DNA from: Clostridiales bacterium
Lineage (GTDB): Bacteria > Bacillota > Clostridia > Saccharofermentanales > Saccharofermentanaceae
DNA length: 33,440 nt
Direction of reading: 5' to 3'
Assembly: GCA_017427465.1 (NCBI GenBank)
Contig: JAFRST010000040.1
Location: 1-33,440 of the forward strand
The position numbers were made by a program, and so were the translations under genes. The notes under the pieces were generated by a model. That model saw only the letters and a list, made by a program, of their open reading frames with translations. It searched no databases and was not told the origin of the DNA. This document shows positions 23,730-32,233 of the stretch, piece after piece (positions within the stretch are counted from its first letter, which is position 1; each line of letters begins with the position of its first letter).

Positions 23730-24980
23730 TCACGCCATCCTGATATATACGGATGCTTCAAATCCCTTTTCAAGATTCTTAAGGCCAAGCTTACCGTCCA
23801 TCTTTTCCATAAAATATTCCGTAAGATAAAGGCCTAATCCTGCGCCGTCCTTATCGTTCGCATTACTGCCTCTTCTGAATTTCTCCTTAAGCAGCGGGAG
23901 CTCTTCTTCCTTAACGCCGGGACCTGCGTCTGCGACTCTTATTACAAGATAATCCCCGGTGATCTCGGTATTAACACTAATAGCGGTATTTGCATATTTA
24001 TAGGAGTTCATAAATATGTTGTCGAAAACCTGCTGGAGCCTTAACTTATCTATATAGACATTGCAGGAAGGCATGATAAACTTGCCCGCCTTATTCATAT
24101 AATCAGCGTTTCTTATAAGTGCAGTAATAACATCTGATTCATACATGCCGGGATTTACGGCTATCTCCGTGACGTCCTGAACGCTTGAGTTAAACAGGTT
24201 GTCGACAAGAGATTTTATCTGGTCAGTCTTGGCATTGATAACGCTGAACATTTCCCTGGTGCGTTCTTCTTTGGTTACCTCATAACCGATCTCTGAAGTT
24301 GATTTGATCGACGCTACCGGGGTCTTGATATCGTGAGATAATTTGGCGACCATTTCCTTCTTCTCATCGCTCGCTCTTTTCTCTGCAAGACGAGCTTTTT
24401 TAAGTTCGGTCCTCATAAGATCAAATGATTCCGTAAACTCTCCGAAGACATGTTCCCTGTCCATCTCAAGCGGCATGTCAAGGTTGCCTTCAGCTACTCT
24501 CGCGGCGAAGGAATTGAGCTTTTGGAAAGGCTTGATGATACTCTTTTTGACATAGATATACCAGATAACAACGGTAATGATCTGAAGTGCGCTGATGACT
24601 GCGAATACGGTTATGATATTCCGCTTTAAGATGTTCATCTGCTCGCCCATGCTGTAGTCGAAAATAATCTTTCCAACTACTTCGCCGTCTACCACAAGAT
24701 CAAGTATCAGGCCACGTGTTTTAATGGCTTCATTTATCGATTCGGAAAGCCCGTCTCTTGTTTTGTATAATAGCTTTCCTTCGTTATCTATAACTGCATA
24801 ATCAAGCTGTTTGTCGTACTTGGAATCATCACCGAAGTTTTCCGTTACCGAATATACGCACTCATTGACTTTTACCGGATCAGTCTTTAAGTCCCTTATC
24901 TTTGTGATCATGATAAAGCATGCCAGAACTTCGGCGGTAAAAGTAAGGACAAGTATAAAGATGAACGGTGCTTTTCTCAT
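23730..24980 (-). CDS. sensor histidine kinase (exporter-linked)
   Basis: A 416-residue membrane kinase. Membrane segments near 5-25 and 120-143 enclose an outer domain of about 95 residues. A HAMP linker (SIIKPFQKLNSFAARVAEGN, about 147-166) leads to the HisKA phosphoacceptor SHDIKTP with His216. The ATPase domain has the N-box DNIFMNSYKYA, VADAGPGV and GAGLGLYLTEYF. It has a sizeable outer domain, unlike the short-looped BceS kinases, so it probably senses a ligand directly or through the lipoproteins upstream. Its start overlaps the end of the regulator gene, so the pair is cotranslated. Its expected target exporter now lies across the mobile element that begins just after its stop codon. 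Confidence 0.95.
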   Translation of the reverse strand: MRKAPFIFILVLTFTAEVLACFIMITKIRDLKTDPVKVNECVYSVTENFGDDSKYDKQLDYAVIDNEGKLLYKTRDGLSESINEAIKTRGLILDLVVDGEVVGKIIFDYSMGEQMNILKRNIITVFAVISALQIITVVIWYIYVKKSIIKPFQKLNSFAARVAEGNLDMPLEMDREHVFGEFTESFDLMRTELKKARLAEKRASDEKKEMVAKLSHDIKTPVASIKSTSEIGYEVTKEERTREMFSVINAKTDQIKSLVDNLFNSSVQDVTEIAVNPGMYESDVITALIRNADYMNKAGKFIMPSCNVYIDKLRLQQVFDNIFMNSYKYANTAISVNTEITGDYLVIRVADAGPGVKEEELPLLKEKFRRGSNANDKDGAGLGLYLTEYFMEKMDGKLGLKNLEKGFEASVYIRMA

Positions 24981-25684
24981 TATTTATCCTCAGGCGATAC
25001 GAACTTATATCCTTCTTTCCAGACAGTTACGATATACTTCGGATCCTGCGCATCTTTCTCGATAGCTTCCCGGATCTTTCTTATATGAACATTAAGTGTT
25101 CCGTCAGTAGTAAATCTGTCATTCCACACATTATCAAAGATCTCGTTCTTCGTAACGAGCCTGTTTTTATTCTCGATCAGATAATCAAGAAGCTTCCATT
25201 CGATCGATGTTATCTTCTTTTCGAGGCCGTTAACGAAAACCGTTTTGTTAGCTGAATCAAGCCTCAGATAGCCGTCATCAAAATCAGTTTTCCGGCTTGA
25301 AGAAGATGCCTGATCGGCATTTGCGAACCTCTTTAAGACGACCTTTACTTTCGCGAGCAGAACGCCCAGGGAATAAGGCTTTTCGATGTAATCGTCGCCG
25401 CCTATATTAAGGGCGATTATCTTATCGTCATCAGTATTCCTGGCTGAGATAAAAAGGATCGGAATGTTAAGTGTCTGACGGATCTTTTTGCAGAGTTCAA
25501 AGCCGCTTCCGTCTGACAGATTGATATCCAGAAGCACGATGCTCGGTTCGTTGCTGCTCAAGAATGCATCAGCTTCAGCAGCTGAATATACTGCAGCTGT
25601 CTTTACGTCAAACATGTTGAAATACTCTGAAGTATTATTCGCAAGTTCTTTCTCGTCATCGATTATCAAACAGTCGTAACGCAT
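24980..25684 (-). CDS. OmpR-family response regulator (exporter-linked)
   Basis: A 234-residue DNA-binding regulator. The receiver domain (1-120) has acidic pocket DDE at 9-11, phosphorylation site Asp53 (LLDINL), Ser80 and Lys102 (EKPY). The C-terminal winged helix includes EWKLLDYLIENKNRLVTKNE, TLNVHIRKIREAI and VWKEGYKF. AAGGAGG precedes the ATG. It lies 9 bases after the second lipoprotein gene and overlaps the kinase start by one base. The phased TTAA boxes at 16935-16977 are its likely target; the window gives no direct proof. Confidence 0.96.
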   Translation of the reverse strand: MRYDCLIIDDEKELANNTSEYFNMFDVKTAAVYSAAEADAFLSSNEPSIVLLDINLSDGSGFELCKKIRQTLNIPILFISARNTDDDKIIALNIGGDDYIEKPYSLGVLLAKVKVVLKRFANADQASSSSRKTDFDDGYLRLDSANKTVFVNGLEKKITSIEWKLLDYLIENKNRLVTKNEIFDNVWNDRFTTDGTLNVHIRKIREAIEKDAQDPKYIVTVWKEGYKFVSPEDK

Positions 25685-25693
25685 GAATCCTCC

Positions 25694-26557
25694 TTAATAC
25701 TCGATTTCTTCCATGCCGTATGCATAATCACGGAAAAGCCTGATGCCGCCTGTCTTAGCGCCAAACTCTTCTAAGTCGATTGCAATAAAGATCTCGTCGT
25801 CACTGCCCTTAAAGTAATATTCTGAACCCCTCGGTGTTTCTTCAATGTCAGAAGGGAATAATTCATCGATCTCTTCGTATGAAAGGTACTGGGATATATA
25901 AGCTCCCATAGAACCCAGGTATTCCGCATCAGGGTCGTAATTCTCATGAACAAAATCTATGACATTTAAAGTATTTGACTTGGTGAAGACTTTAGACGAA
26001 GCATTATAAGATCCAAGATAGACAGAATCATCGATATATAACAGATATTCCTTTACACGAAGATCCTTTGTATCGTATCCTGCAATGATCTTATCGAATT
26101 CTACTATTGCCTCCTCCGCATGTGCACCGCTGTCGCGGTCATCGAAATGCAGTGTGTAGACGTCATATTCCGGATAAAACTTAAAACCGTATCTTGCCGC
26201 GAGGTCATCTATCTCATCACCTGCTTTATCAAAGAGATAATCTATATATTTTGATGGAAAATCAGAAGACTTTTGCTCAGCATGTCCCAAACTGCTCCCA
26301 TCGAAATTTACCGAATACAAATATGAAGATACAGAATATTCGATACCGGTCTCTTTATCTTTAAGATAGACCGTGCGCACCTCGTCATTACCGCTGCCCG
26401 AGTGCTCCTGTCTTATATATTCACAGTTGCCGTAGTTGTTTTTGGCATAACGGATAAGATCTGACTTACCCGCTACACTGCATGAACAGAGCGCGAAAAC
26501 CGCTGCAAATATCAGCAGGATTATAGCTGGTCTTTTCAGTGCATCGCGGGCTCTCAT
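25694..26557 (-). CDS. lipoprotein, longer paralog of the tandem pair
   Basis: A 287-residue lipoprotein with signal ILLIFAAVFALCSC and a lipobox FALCSC. I chose the ATG at 26557 because it starts directly before the signal peptide with GGATT upstream. A longer frame would overlap the preceding gene and hide the signal. Residues after the Cys (SDLIRYAKNNYGNCEYI, FDKIIAGYDTKDLR, YLGSYNAS) closely match the upstream lipoprotein, and about 90 extra residues follow at the C-terminus. I do not recognise a family. Its position 9 bases before the regulator suggests a part in the two-component signal, for example as a surface sensor or substrate protein. Confidence 0.82.
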   Translation of the reverse strand: MRARDALKRPAIILLIFAAVFALCSCSVAGKSDLIRYAKNNYGNCEYIRQEHSGSGNDEVRTVYLKDKETGIEYSVSSYLYSVNFDGSSLGHAEQKSSDFPSKYIDYLFDKAGDEIDDLAARYGFKFYPEYDVYTLHFDDRDSGAHAEEAIVEFDKIIAGYDTKDLRVKEYLLYIDDSVYLGSYNASSKVFTKSNTLNVIDFVHENYDPDAEYLGSMGAYISQYLSYEEIDELFPSDIEETPRGSEYYFKGSDDEIFIAIDLEEFGAKTGGIRLFRDYAYGMEEIEY

Positions 26558-26576
26558 ATCAATCCTTTTACTGTCA

Positions 26577-27161
26577 TTAACCGTTAGCTGTATAAGTCTT
26601 GTCGGATGCGTTGTAAGATCCGATGTAAGCCGTAGAATTGACATAAATGTGATACGTCACCGGACGGAGATTCCTGTCGTCATATTTTGCAATGATCTTA
26701 TCAAACTCTTCCGGAACCAGCTCTGCATTATCACTGCTGCCGCGGTCTATGAAGTTGATATTGAACATGCCATACTCATAATCGAAAGTAAAATGATACT
26801 CATCCTTCAGTGCTTCGATCTCATCACTTGCACAGGTCTTAACAAGATATTCGACATAAAGGCCGTCAAAGTTGGATGAAATAACAGCGCTCTTACTGTC
26901 ACTGCTCTTCTTTGAAGTAACTTCGTATTGGATCCCAGTCGCATTATCTTCGAGGACAACGACGCGCCTCTCGGTACCATTGAGATTGTCGCGTGTCTGG
27001 CTTATATATTTGCAATCGCCATAATTATCCTTGCCGTATTTGACCAACGTGCTTTTGCTCGCGACAGCGCATGAGCAAACTGCCAGAGCCATAGATGCAA
27101 GAAGGATTCCTGCCATCGATTTTTTAAGTGATCTGCCGATCCCGGTGTTTTGCATATACAT
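26577..27161 (-). CDS. lipoprotein, shorter paralog of the tandem pair
   Basis: A 194-residue lipoprotein with signal MAGILLASMALAVCSC and Cys about residue 31. After the lipobox, SKSTLVKYGKDNYGDCKYI and later FDKIIAKYDDRNLR and YIGSYNASDKTYT align along its length with the first 190 or so residues of the next protein. It lacks that protein's C-terminal 90 residues. AAGGAAC precedes the ATG. It heads the lipoprotein-lipoprotein-RR-HK transcript, 19 bases before the next start. No known function; the duplication suggests two related surface proteins feeding one sensory system. Confidence 0.82.
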   Translation of the reverse strand: MYMQNTGIGRSLKKSMAGILLASMALAVCSCAVASKSTLVKYGKDNYGDCKYISQTRDNLNGTERRVVVLEDNATGIQYEVTSKKSSDSKSAVISSNFDGLYVEYLVKTCASDEIEALKDEYHFTFDYEYGMFNINFIDRGSSDNAELVPEEFDKIIAKYDDRNLRPVTYHIYVNSTAYIGSYNASDKTYTANG

Positions 27162-27233
27162 TTGTTCCTTTTTTCTTTATTACAGAATAAGATTTTACTT
27201 CAAAACAATGATTTATGCTAACAGGGTCCTGTC

Positions 27234-28421
27234 TTAAATTGTGATGACAAATGTCTTCTTAAATTCCTCGCCGAGCCTGTAACGGTTGATCTCGGGTTTT
27301 TGAACGAGTTTAAAGCTATAGCCGTGCATCTCGCAGATACGGGCAGACAGAGGCAGTCCTAAGCCAGTGCCGCCGGTTGAAGCGCGCGATTCGTCTCCTG
27401 TTACAAACGGCTCGAAGATCTGTTCCTTCAGAGGTGCCGGGATCTCATCTCCTGAATCAGCTACAAAGATCCTAATATCTTCATCCGCAATAACGAACAC
27501 ACCTATCCTGGTGCCCTCTGGATTGTGACGGATCGCATTAGTAATGAGATTTGTGATGACCCGCTTCATCTGATTGCTGTCAGCCTCAATATTGATCGGC
27601 TCATCAGGTATCGTAACAGCTATCGTATCACCCGCGACTTCAATGTCCGTATAACTCACGGCGCAGCATTCGCGGACTGTCTCGCAGATATCAATTTTTT
27701 CTTTCTTGAGAGTAAATCCTTCGCTGTCGAGCTTAACGTAATCCAGCAGGAGAGCGACCACTTCATTCATCCTGTCAGTCTTAGCCATTATGGCTTCGTG
27801 ATATTCCGTATTCTTTTCAGGCGGCACCATGCCGTCGTTTAAGGCCTTGGCGTAACCGTAGACCGTGGTCATGGGAGTCTTTAGATCATGAACAATATTT
27901 GAGATCATTAGGTAACGGCGCTTTTCTTCATTGCGGCGCGCCTCCTCCTTCTCACGCTCGAGCATACGTATCTCACGTGCCGAAGACAGAGCAAATACTA
28001 TGCCTCCGATGATATAGGGAGTTATGAGGATTATCGCGATAACCAACAAAGACAGCGCCAGGAGCCAAGCTGCTCCGGGATTCTCGTGGAGATTAATTAC
28101 TGTCTGAACAGCTGCTTTATTGCTTCCGTCAGTTCCGGACAGAAGACCTATCAGCGCATTGTAAGCACTGTCGGGTGACACATTAAAAAACGGCCACACT
28201 TTATTAACCACAGCCGTTGCTACCACAACAAATAAAATGAGGAAAAGCTTTTCGGAGCTTTCCGGTGTCACAACAGATTCGAGATTAAAAAACTTGATCG
28301 TAGAAGGTATCAGGAACCGGTTTACGGCAGTTATGATCGCGAACTCGACCATGCTGGTAACGATCAGGACCATAAAGAATCTGGAAAGGATAAAGCCTCT
28401 CAGCTGTCTTTCACTACTCAC
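27234..28421 (-). CDS. sensor histidine kinase of the second two-component pair
   Basis: A 395-residue kinase starting with GTG (GGAGG upstream). Membrane segments lie near 12-34, 59-77 and 117-147. HisKA contains VHDLKTP with His178. The ATPase domain has N-box NLITNAIRHN, VADSGDEIPA and TGGTGLGLPLSARICEMHGY, all intact. No HAMP domain is obvious: a coiled, basic linker (EREKEEARRNEEKRR) joins the last membrane segment to HisKA. The regulator gene precedes it by 37 bases in the same direction. The signal is unknown. Its stop lies 73 bases before the short lipoprotein gene, so that operon could also be read from here. Confidence 0.94.
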   Translation of the reverse strand: MSSERQLRGFILSRFFMVLIVTSMVEFAIITAVNRFLIPSTIKFFNLESVVTPESSEKLFLILFVVVATAVVNKVWPFFNVSPDSAYNALIGLLSGTDGSNKAAVQTVINLHENPGAAWLLALSLLVIAIILITPYIIGGIVFALSSAREIRMLEREKEEARRNEEKRRYLMISNIVHDLKTPMTTVYGYAKALNDGMVPPEKNTEYHEAIMAKTDRMNEVVALLLDYVKLDSEGFTLKKEKIDICETVRECCAVSYTDIEVAGDTIAVTIPDEPINIEADSNQMKRVITNLITNAIRHNPEGTRIGVFVIADEDIRIFVADSGDEIPAPLKEQIFEPFVTGDESRASTGGTGLGLPLSARICEMHGYSFKLVQKPEINRYRLGEEFKKTFVITI

Positions 28422-28458
28422 CTTCCGGTCCTCCTAATGCACCTTGATAATAGAAATC

Positions 28459-29142
28459 TCAAGCCTCAAGCCTGTATCCCAAACCGCGCAAAGTCTTGAT
28501 GTAGCGCGAAGGATCGCTGTCGAGCTTGGTCCTGAGCTTGCTTATGGCAACCATGATATTGTTATCGGCAACGAAATAATCTTCGCCCCAGGCATATTCA
28601 TAGATCTGCTGCTTCGTATATACCTTGCCGGGATGCATCATAAGAAGCTCCATGATCTTGTATTCAACAGATGTCAGCTCTACAGACTGACCGGCCTTAA
28701 GGAACAGACACTTGTCGGTATCGAGAACGAGATCACCGCAAATGACCGTTTCTTTCTTTTCTTCACTTCCGCCGAGCGCGTGGAATCTCCTCAAAAGAGA
28801 CTTGACTCTGGCTACGACTTCCAATGGATTAAAGGGCTTGCAGATATAATCGTCAGCTCCGACATTAAGACCTAAGATCCTCTCGGCATCTGCAGTCCTT
28901 GCGGAAATTATCATGACGGGAACGTTGCTCACTAATCTAATGTCCTTAAGAACATGTATGCCGTCCTTACCAGGCATCATGACATCGAGCAATATTACGT
29001 CCGGCTTAAAGCTTTCTATAGCACCGGCAACTTCTTCTCCGGTAGCTACTTCTGCCACTTCGAATTCATCGTTCTCGAGATAGAGTCTTAAGAGATTTCT
29101 TATCTCCTTCTCATCATCCGCAACCAATACTTTGTAACCCAT
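28459..29142 (-). CDS. OmpR-family response regulator of the second pair
   Basis: A 227-residue regulator: receiver domain with D9, D10 and E11, phosphorylation site Asp53 (LLDVMMPGKDG), Ser80 and Lys102 (CKPFNP). The winged helix includes VELTSVEYKIMELL, YEYAWGEDYFVADNNIMVAI and LRGLGYRLE. It resembles the PhoB/VanR-type group common in Clostridia. I chose the ATG at 29142, with AAGGGAG 7 bases upstream, over a TTG 18 bases earlier that would run through that site. A strong hairpin sits near the predicted transcript start. Target genes are not known; phased TTAAC repeats at 30204-30245 are a possible site nearby. Confidence 0.95.
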   Translation of the reverse strand: MGYKVLVADDEKEIRNLLRLYLENDEFEVAEVATGEEVAGAIESFKPDVILLDVMMPGKDGIHVLKDIRLVSNVPVMIISARTADAERILGLNVGADDYICKPFNPLEVVARVKSLLRRFHALGGSEEKKETVICGDLVLDTDKCLFLKAGQSVELTSVEYKIMELLMMHPGKVYTKQQIYEYAWGEDYFVADNNIMVAISKLRTKLDSDPSRYIKTLRGLGYRLEA

Positions 29143-29165
29143 AAAGCGCTCCCTTTTCAAAGCCG

Positions 29166-29204
29166 GCCGGAGGAGACGAATCTCCTCCGGCTGTCTTTAT
29201 TATA
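29166..29204 (-). promoter_or_regulatory. promoter -10 and 5' hairpin upstream of the second regulator, or terminator of the DUF975 gene
   Basis: On the minus strand TATAAT (29199-29204) is followed seven bases later by an 11-bp stem GCCGGAGGAGA/TCTCCTCCGGC closed by a UUCG-type tetraloop (29166-29191). The hairpin has only a weak T-run after it. It would lie at the very 5' end of the regulator mRNA and could protect it, or end the DUF975 transcript. Confidence 0.45.
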
Positions 29205-29269
29205 ACCTATTCCTATTCCCTGAATTTTCTATTTCTATCCCTATTCCCATTTTCCTGACCTATCCCATA

Positions 29270-30118
29270 TTATGCGGCGTTGATACCATACTTGATCGAT
29301 TCATAGAGTGCTGCATCTGCTGAAGCCTTGTAAGGCTCTACAAAGAAGATACCTGCTAAACCGAATGACAAAACTGATAAGAGATCCCATCCGATGAATG
29401 AAAGATCAAATACGAATGATCTCCACTTGTTACCCTTCATAAGCTTCTTGCTCTCAGCCAAAGCATCTCTGAAGTTCATTGTAGGATCTTCGCTGACGAT
29501 ATAAGGAACCAGTCTGTACTCATAGGACTTGATGATTCCCGGAACGATAAAGAGCAAGCTCCAAAGATAGATAAAGAGATCCTTTAAGAATGCTGTCAGA
29601 ACTACTTTCTTGTAGTGCTTAGAAGAGAATACATAGACGATGTTGCTGAGCTTTGCAGGTTCATCAAGATTCTTTCTGAAGTACTTTCTGCATCCGTATT
29701 CGAACGGTGCCAGGACAAAATATCTGAATACTACCGAGATGGCTGTTACTATCATCATTATGAAGAAGAATATAACTGCCATTGCGATCAAAGCGCCGCC
29801 CAGGATTCCCGTAAATTCATCATCATCCTCTGTGATGTGAGTCGTAACTCCTGTGCCGGGATCGAACTCGATATCGATATCAGTATCGCCTAAGTCTTCA
29901 CCGATCAGATCATCAAGATCGTCACCTACATCACTTGTGGAACTCGTATCCTTTATCATCAAGTTATACACAGTTCCTATAGAGCTTCCCATTGTGCTCG
30001 CACTTGATCCTGCGGTACCGATCGCCACTGTTAAGATCAATGCTACAAGCACACACTTCCAATAATTTCCAAAAAAGCTCTTCTTGCCTTTTTGCTTAAC
30101 ATTTTTCCTAGTCCACAT
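29270..30118 (-). CDS. DUF975 family membrane protein
   Basis: A 282-residue integral membrane protein. The start MWTRKNVKQKGKKSFFGNYW with membrane segment VALILTVAIGTAG is the typical opening of the DUF975 family. An outer Asp/Ser/Thr-rich region follows (about 55-100), then a membrane segment near 106-132, and further segments with conserved LFIVPGIIKSYEYRLVPYIV and ESKKLMKGNKWRSFVFDLSF. The family has no proven function that I know; such proteins resemble DUF6693/YciC-type multi-pass proteins of the envelope. It is a single-gene unit, divergent from the zinc-ribbon gene. Confidence 0.88.
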   Translation of the reverse strand: MWTRKNVKQKGKKSFFGNYWKCVLVALILTVAIGTAGSSASTMGSSIGTVYNLMIKDTSSTSDVGDDLDDLIGEDLGDTDIDIEFDPGTGVTTHITEDDDEFTGILGGALIAMAVIFFFIMMIVTAISVVFRYFVLAPFEYGCRKYFRKNLDEPAKLSNIVYVFSSKHYKKVVLTAFLKDLFIYLWSLLFIVPGIIKSYEYRLVPYIVSEDPTMNFRDALAESKKLMKGNKWRSFVFDLSFIGWDLLSVLSFGLAGIFFVEPYKASADAALYESIKYGINAA

Positions 30119-30203
30119 ATTTGCGACCCCTTTCCTTCTCTAATTCCTGAACGGAACTTCCCAAGTTCCTATCCCTTACGATGTTCATTCTACATATCGA
30201 ACC

Positions 30204-30245
30204 TTAACGCCCAAATCGCTAAACCTTAACATAACATTAACTTAA
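30204..30245. promoter_or_regulatory. phased TTAAC direct repeats between DUF975 and zinc-ribbon genes
   Basis: CCTTAACG (30202), CCTTAACA (30224) and CATTAACT (30235) place TTAA cores at 30204, 30226 and 30237, that is 22 and 11 bp apart on one face of the helix. The pattern and the TTAACA-like core fit an OmpR/PhoP-family binding site. It lies upstream of both divergent genes. Confidence 0.42.
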
Positions 30246-30269
30246 TCAAATGAATCCTCATTACGATAA

Positions 30270-30299
30270 TTGTTAACCTGATATCTAATTTGATACAAT
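30270..30299 (+). promoter_or_regulatory. promoter of the zinc-ribbon gene
   Basis: TTGTTA (30270-30275), 18 bases, TACAAT (30294-30299), about 38 bases before the ATG at 30338, which carries an AAGGGGGGA site. Confidence 0.5.
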
Positions 30300-30337
30300 A
30301 TTGACGGAATACCTTGGGATTAAGGGGGGATAGTTCT

Positions 30338-31450
30338 ATGTCAGAGAATATTCAGATCATTAATGAAGTCACCATGTCCAATACTGACGTTAAGTGCCCC
30401 GGATGCGGTGCTACCGTCAAGTACGATCCTACTACCCTTACGATGCTGTGCCCCTTCTGCGGTACGTCCAGAGCGTTGCCGCAGCCCGAAGCAGGCAAAG
30501 TCATCGAAGAACTGGACTTCAATTCCGCAGTCCAGCGTGCAAGCGTCAACTGGGGCGTGGTCCGTAAGCTGATCGTATGCGCCAACTGCGGCGGTCAGGC
30601 TCTTTATGATGCTTCACAGGTATCAGGTTGCTGTCCTTTCTGCGGATCAACAAGCGTTATGCCTGCCGCAGAGAATGAACAGATCATGGCTCCCGGGGCC
30701 CTTATTCCTTTTATCGTTGATAAAGACAGAGCTCAGAGATGCTTTTGGGACAACGTAAAAAGGAAACGTTTTGTCCCCAGAGATGTCCAGAGTGCTAAGC
30801 TCGAGAACTTAGTTGGTGTTTATCTGCCTTTCTGGACATTCGATACCGACACGGTCTCTTCTTATGTAGCTAAAGTCGGTTTCAATCATGAGACCAAAGA
30901 CGGTTCTTACACCACATATAAGAACTATAAGGGCGTGTGCAATTACTTTATTGACGACCAGATTGTTTTCGCGACCGACAAAGTCAGACATCCCTTTATC
31001 TCAAAGGTTCAGACTTTCAACTTTACCCAGCTCGTTCCCTATGCGCCGGAATATCTGGCAGGTTTTGCCGCCGAGCGTTATACGGTAGGTCTTAATGACG
31101 GCTGGGAGCGCGCAAAGGTCTTTATAGATCAGAAATTAAAACATGATATCGGCGAGCACGAGCGTATCGAACACAGGGGCGACTGCGTAAAGGAAGTTAA
31201 GTTGTCTACCAACTACTACAACGTAACGTTCAAATATATTCTGGCTCCGATCTACCTTGCCACATATAAGCACGCTAACAAAACATACAATGTCGCCATC
31301 AACGGTCAGACCGGTGCGACATTCTGCGATGCACCTTCTTACTTGTGGAAGATCATTCTGTTTATCGTGCTCGGATTCCTTTCCATGCCGATCGTAACAG
31401 GACTGTTCTCGCTGCTTATCAATACGCTGTTCGGAGGAGGGGGCGGCTGA
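30338..31450 (+). CDS. zinc-ribbon membrane protein, unknown function
   Basis: A 370-residue protein with two CxxC...CxxC zinc ribbons: C20/C23 with C38/C41, and C81/C84 with C99/C102. They resemble TFIIB-type ribbons. A central region (YLPFWTFDTDTVSSYVAKVG, KVFIDQKLKHDIGEHERI, YILAPIYLATYKH) matches a widespread but uncharacterised Bacillota protein type. One membrane segment near 342-364 and a GGGGG end follow, so it is probably tail-anchored with its ribbons in the cytoplasm. The ATG at 30338 was chosen over a TTG 24 bases upstream because of the AAGGGGGGA site. It converges on the TPR-like gene with one base between the stops. Function unknown. Confidence 0.85.
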   Translation: MSENIQIINEVTMSNTDVKCPGCGATVKYDPTTLTMLCPFCGTSRALPQPEAGKVIEELDFNSAVQRASVNWGVVRKLIVCANCGGQALYDASQVSGCCPFCGSTSVMPAAENEQIMAPGALIPFIVDKDRAQRCFWDNVKRKRFVPRDVQSAKLENLVGVYLPFWTFDTDTVSSYVAKVGFNHETKDGSYTTYKNYKGVCNYFIDDQIVFATDKVRHPFISKVQTFNFTQLVPYAPEYLAGFAAERYTVGLNDGWERAKVFIDQKLKHDIGEHERIEHRGDCVKEVKLSTNYYNVTFKYILAPIYLATYKHANKTYNVAINGQTGATFCDAPSYLWKIILFIVLGFLSMPIVTGLFSLLINTLFGGGGG

Positions 31451-31451
31451 T

Positions 31452-32225
31452 TCAGCTGATCTTTGCGAGCAGCTCGTCAGACAGCTTCTTGTACTTGGTA
31501 TCGCCTCCGTTTTCGGATGCGAACTTAAGGTATGGCAAAGCTCGCTCTTTGTCGCCTTTTTGGAGGATTATGTCACCCAGCATGGCTGAAAGGCTGACCT
31601 TAACGATCAAAGCCTGGTCGTCGCACTGATTGTAATACTCTGTGTAAAACTCTTCCGCACCGTCTAATATTCCCTGCTTGATGCGGATATTGTATTCGCG
31701 CTGCTGAACGAAGATCGTGATCTGATCGTGGTAAGCCGGAGCTCTGATCCCGTCGTTCAGCCCGGAAAGCTCTGCGAGATTCTGACCGGCCAATTCATAT
31801 TCACCTTTATTGATATAGTAATCAGCTGCTCTCTTATAGTATTCAGGCTTATGAGACTTGACATTGATCTTCTCAGCGCATTCTAAAGCTTTGTCGTAAT
31901 CACCCAGTGCAGAATACCCCATTGCTGTCAGATAGGCATATGCAGACTTATCCGATCTGGAACGCTTTTTGCCCATAAGTTTCTCGATCCTTCTCAGATA
32001 CTCATGCACATTGCATTCCATGTAGTATGACAATACTTCATTCTTAAACTTCTTCCTGCCGATCTTTGAAAGCACCATCATAGTCAGCACGATCAACAAG
32101 ATAGCTATAGCAAGCCATAAAAAGCTCTGATCAGGATACAGATATGTGAAGTAACCGGCGCCAAATACACACAAAGCGCCGATAAAAAAATACGTTACTA
32201 ATAAACTCTTAAATTTTGAGATCAT
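31452..32225 (-). CDS. TPR-like membrane protein, unknown function
   Basis: A 257-residue protein with two membrane segments near the N-terminus (about 9-30 and 34-54) and a helical cytoplasmic part. The pattern AYLTAMGYSALGDYDKALEC, YYKRAADYYINKGEYELAGQ and GDIILQKGDKERALPYLKFA is that of tetratricopeptide repeats, a protein-interaction scaffold. GAGGTTAG lies just before the ATG. It follows the 183-residue gene by 8 bases, so both are in one transcript under the palindromic operator at 32863. No partner is evident. Confidence 0.8.
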   Translation of the reverse strand: MISKFKSLLVTYFFIGALCVFGAGYFTYLYPDQSFLWLAIAILLIVLTMMVLSKIGRKKFKNEVLSYYMECNVHEYLRRIEKLMGKKRSRSDKSAYAYLTAMGYSALGDYDKALECAEKINVKSHKPEYYKRAADYYINKGEYELAGQNLAELSGLNDGIRAPAYHDQITIFVQQREYNIRIKQGILDGAEEFYTEYYNQCDDQALIVKVSLSAMLGDIILQKGDKERALPYLKFASENGGDTKYKKLSDELLAKIS

Positions 32226-32233
32226 CTAACCTC

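Noticed and set aside
26558..26644. Longer N-terminus for the 25694 lipoprotein
   Set aside because: It would overlap the preceding gene and place 29 residues before a clear lipoprotein signal peptide.
29205..29265. Degenerate CTATTCC repeats
   Set aside because: Short pyrimidine-rich low-complexity sequence with no regular spacing.
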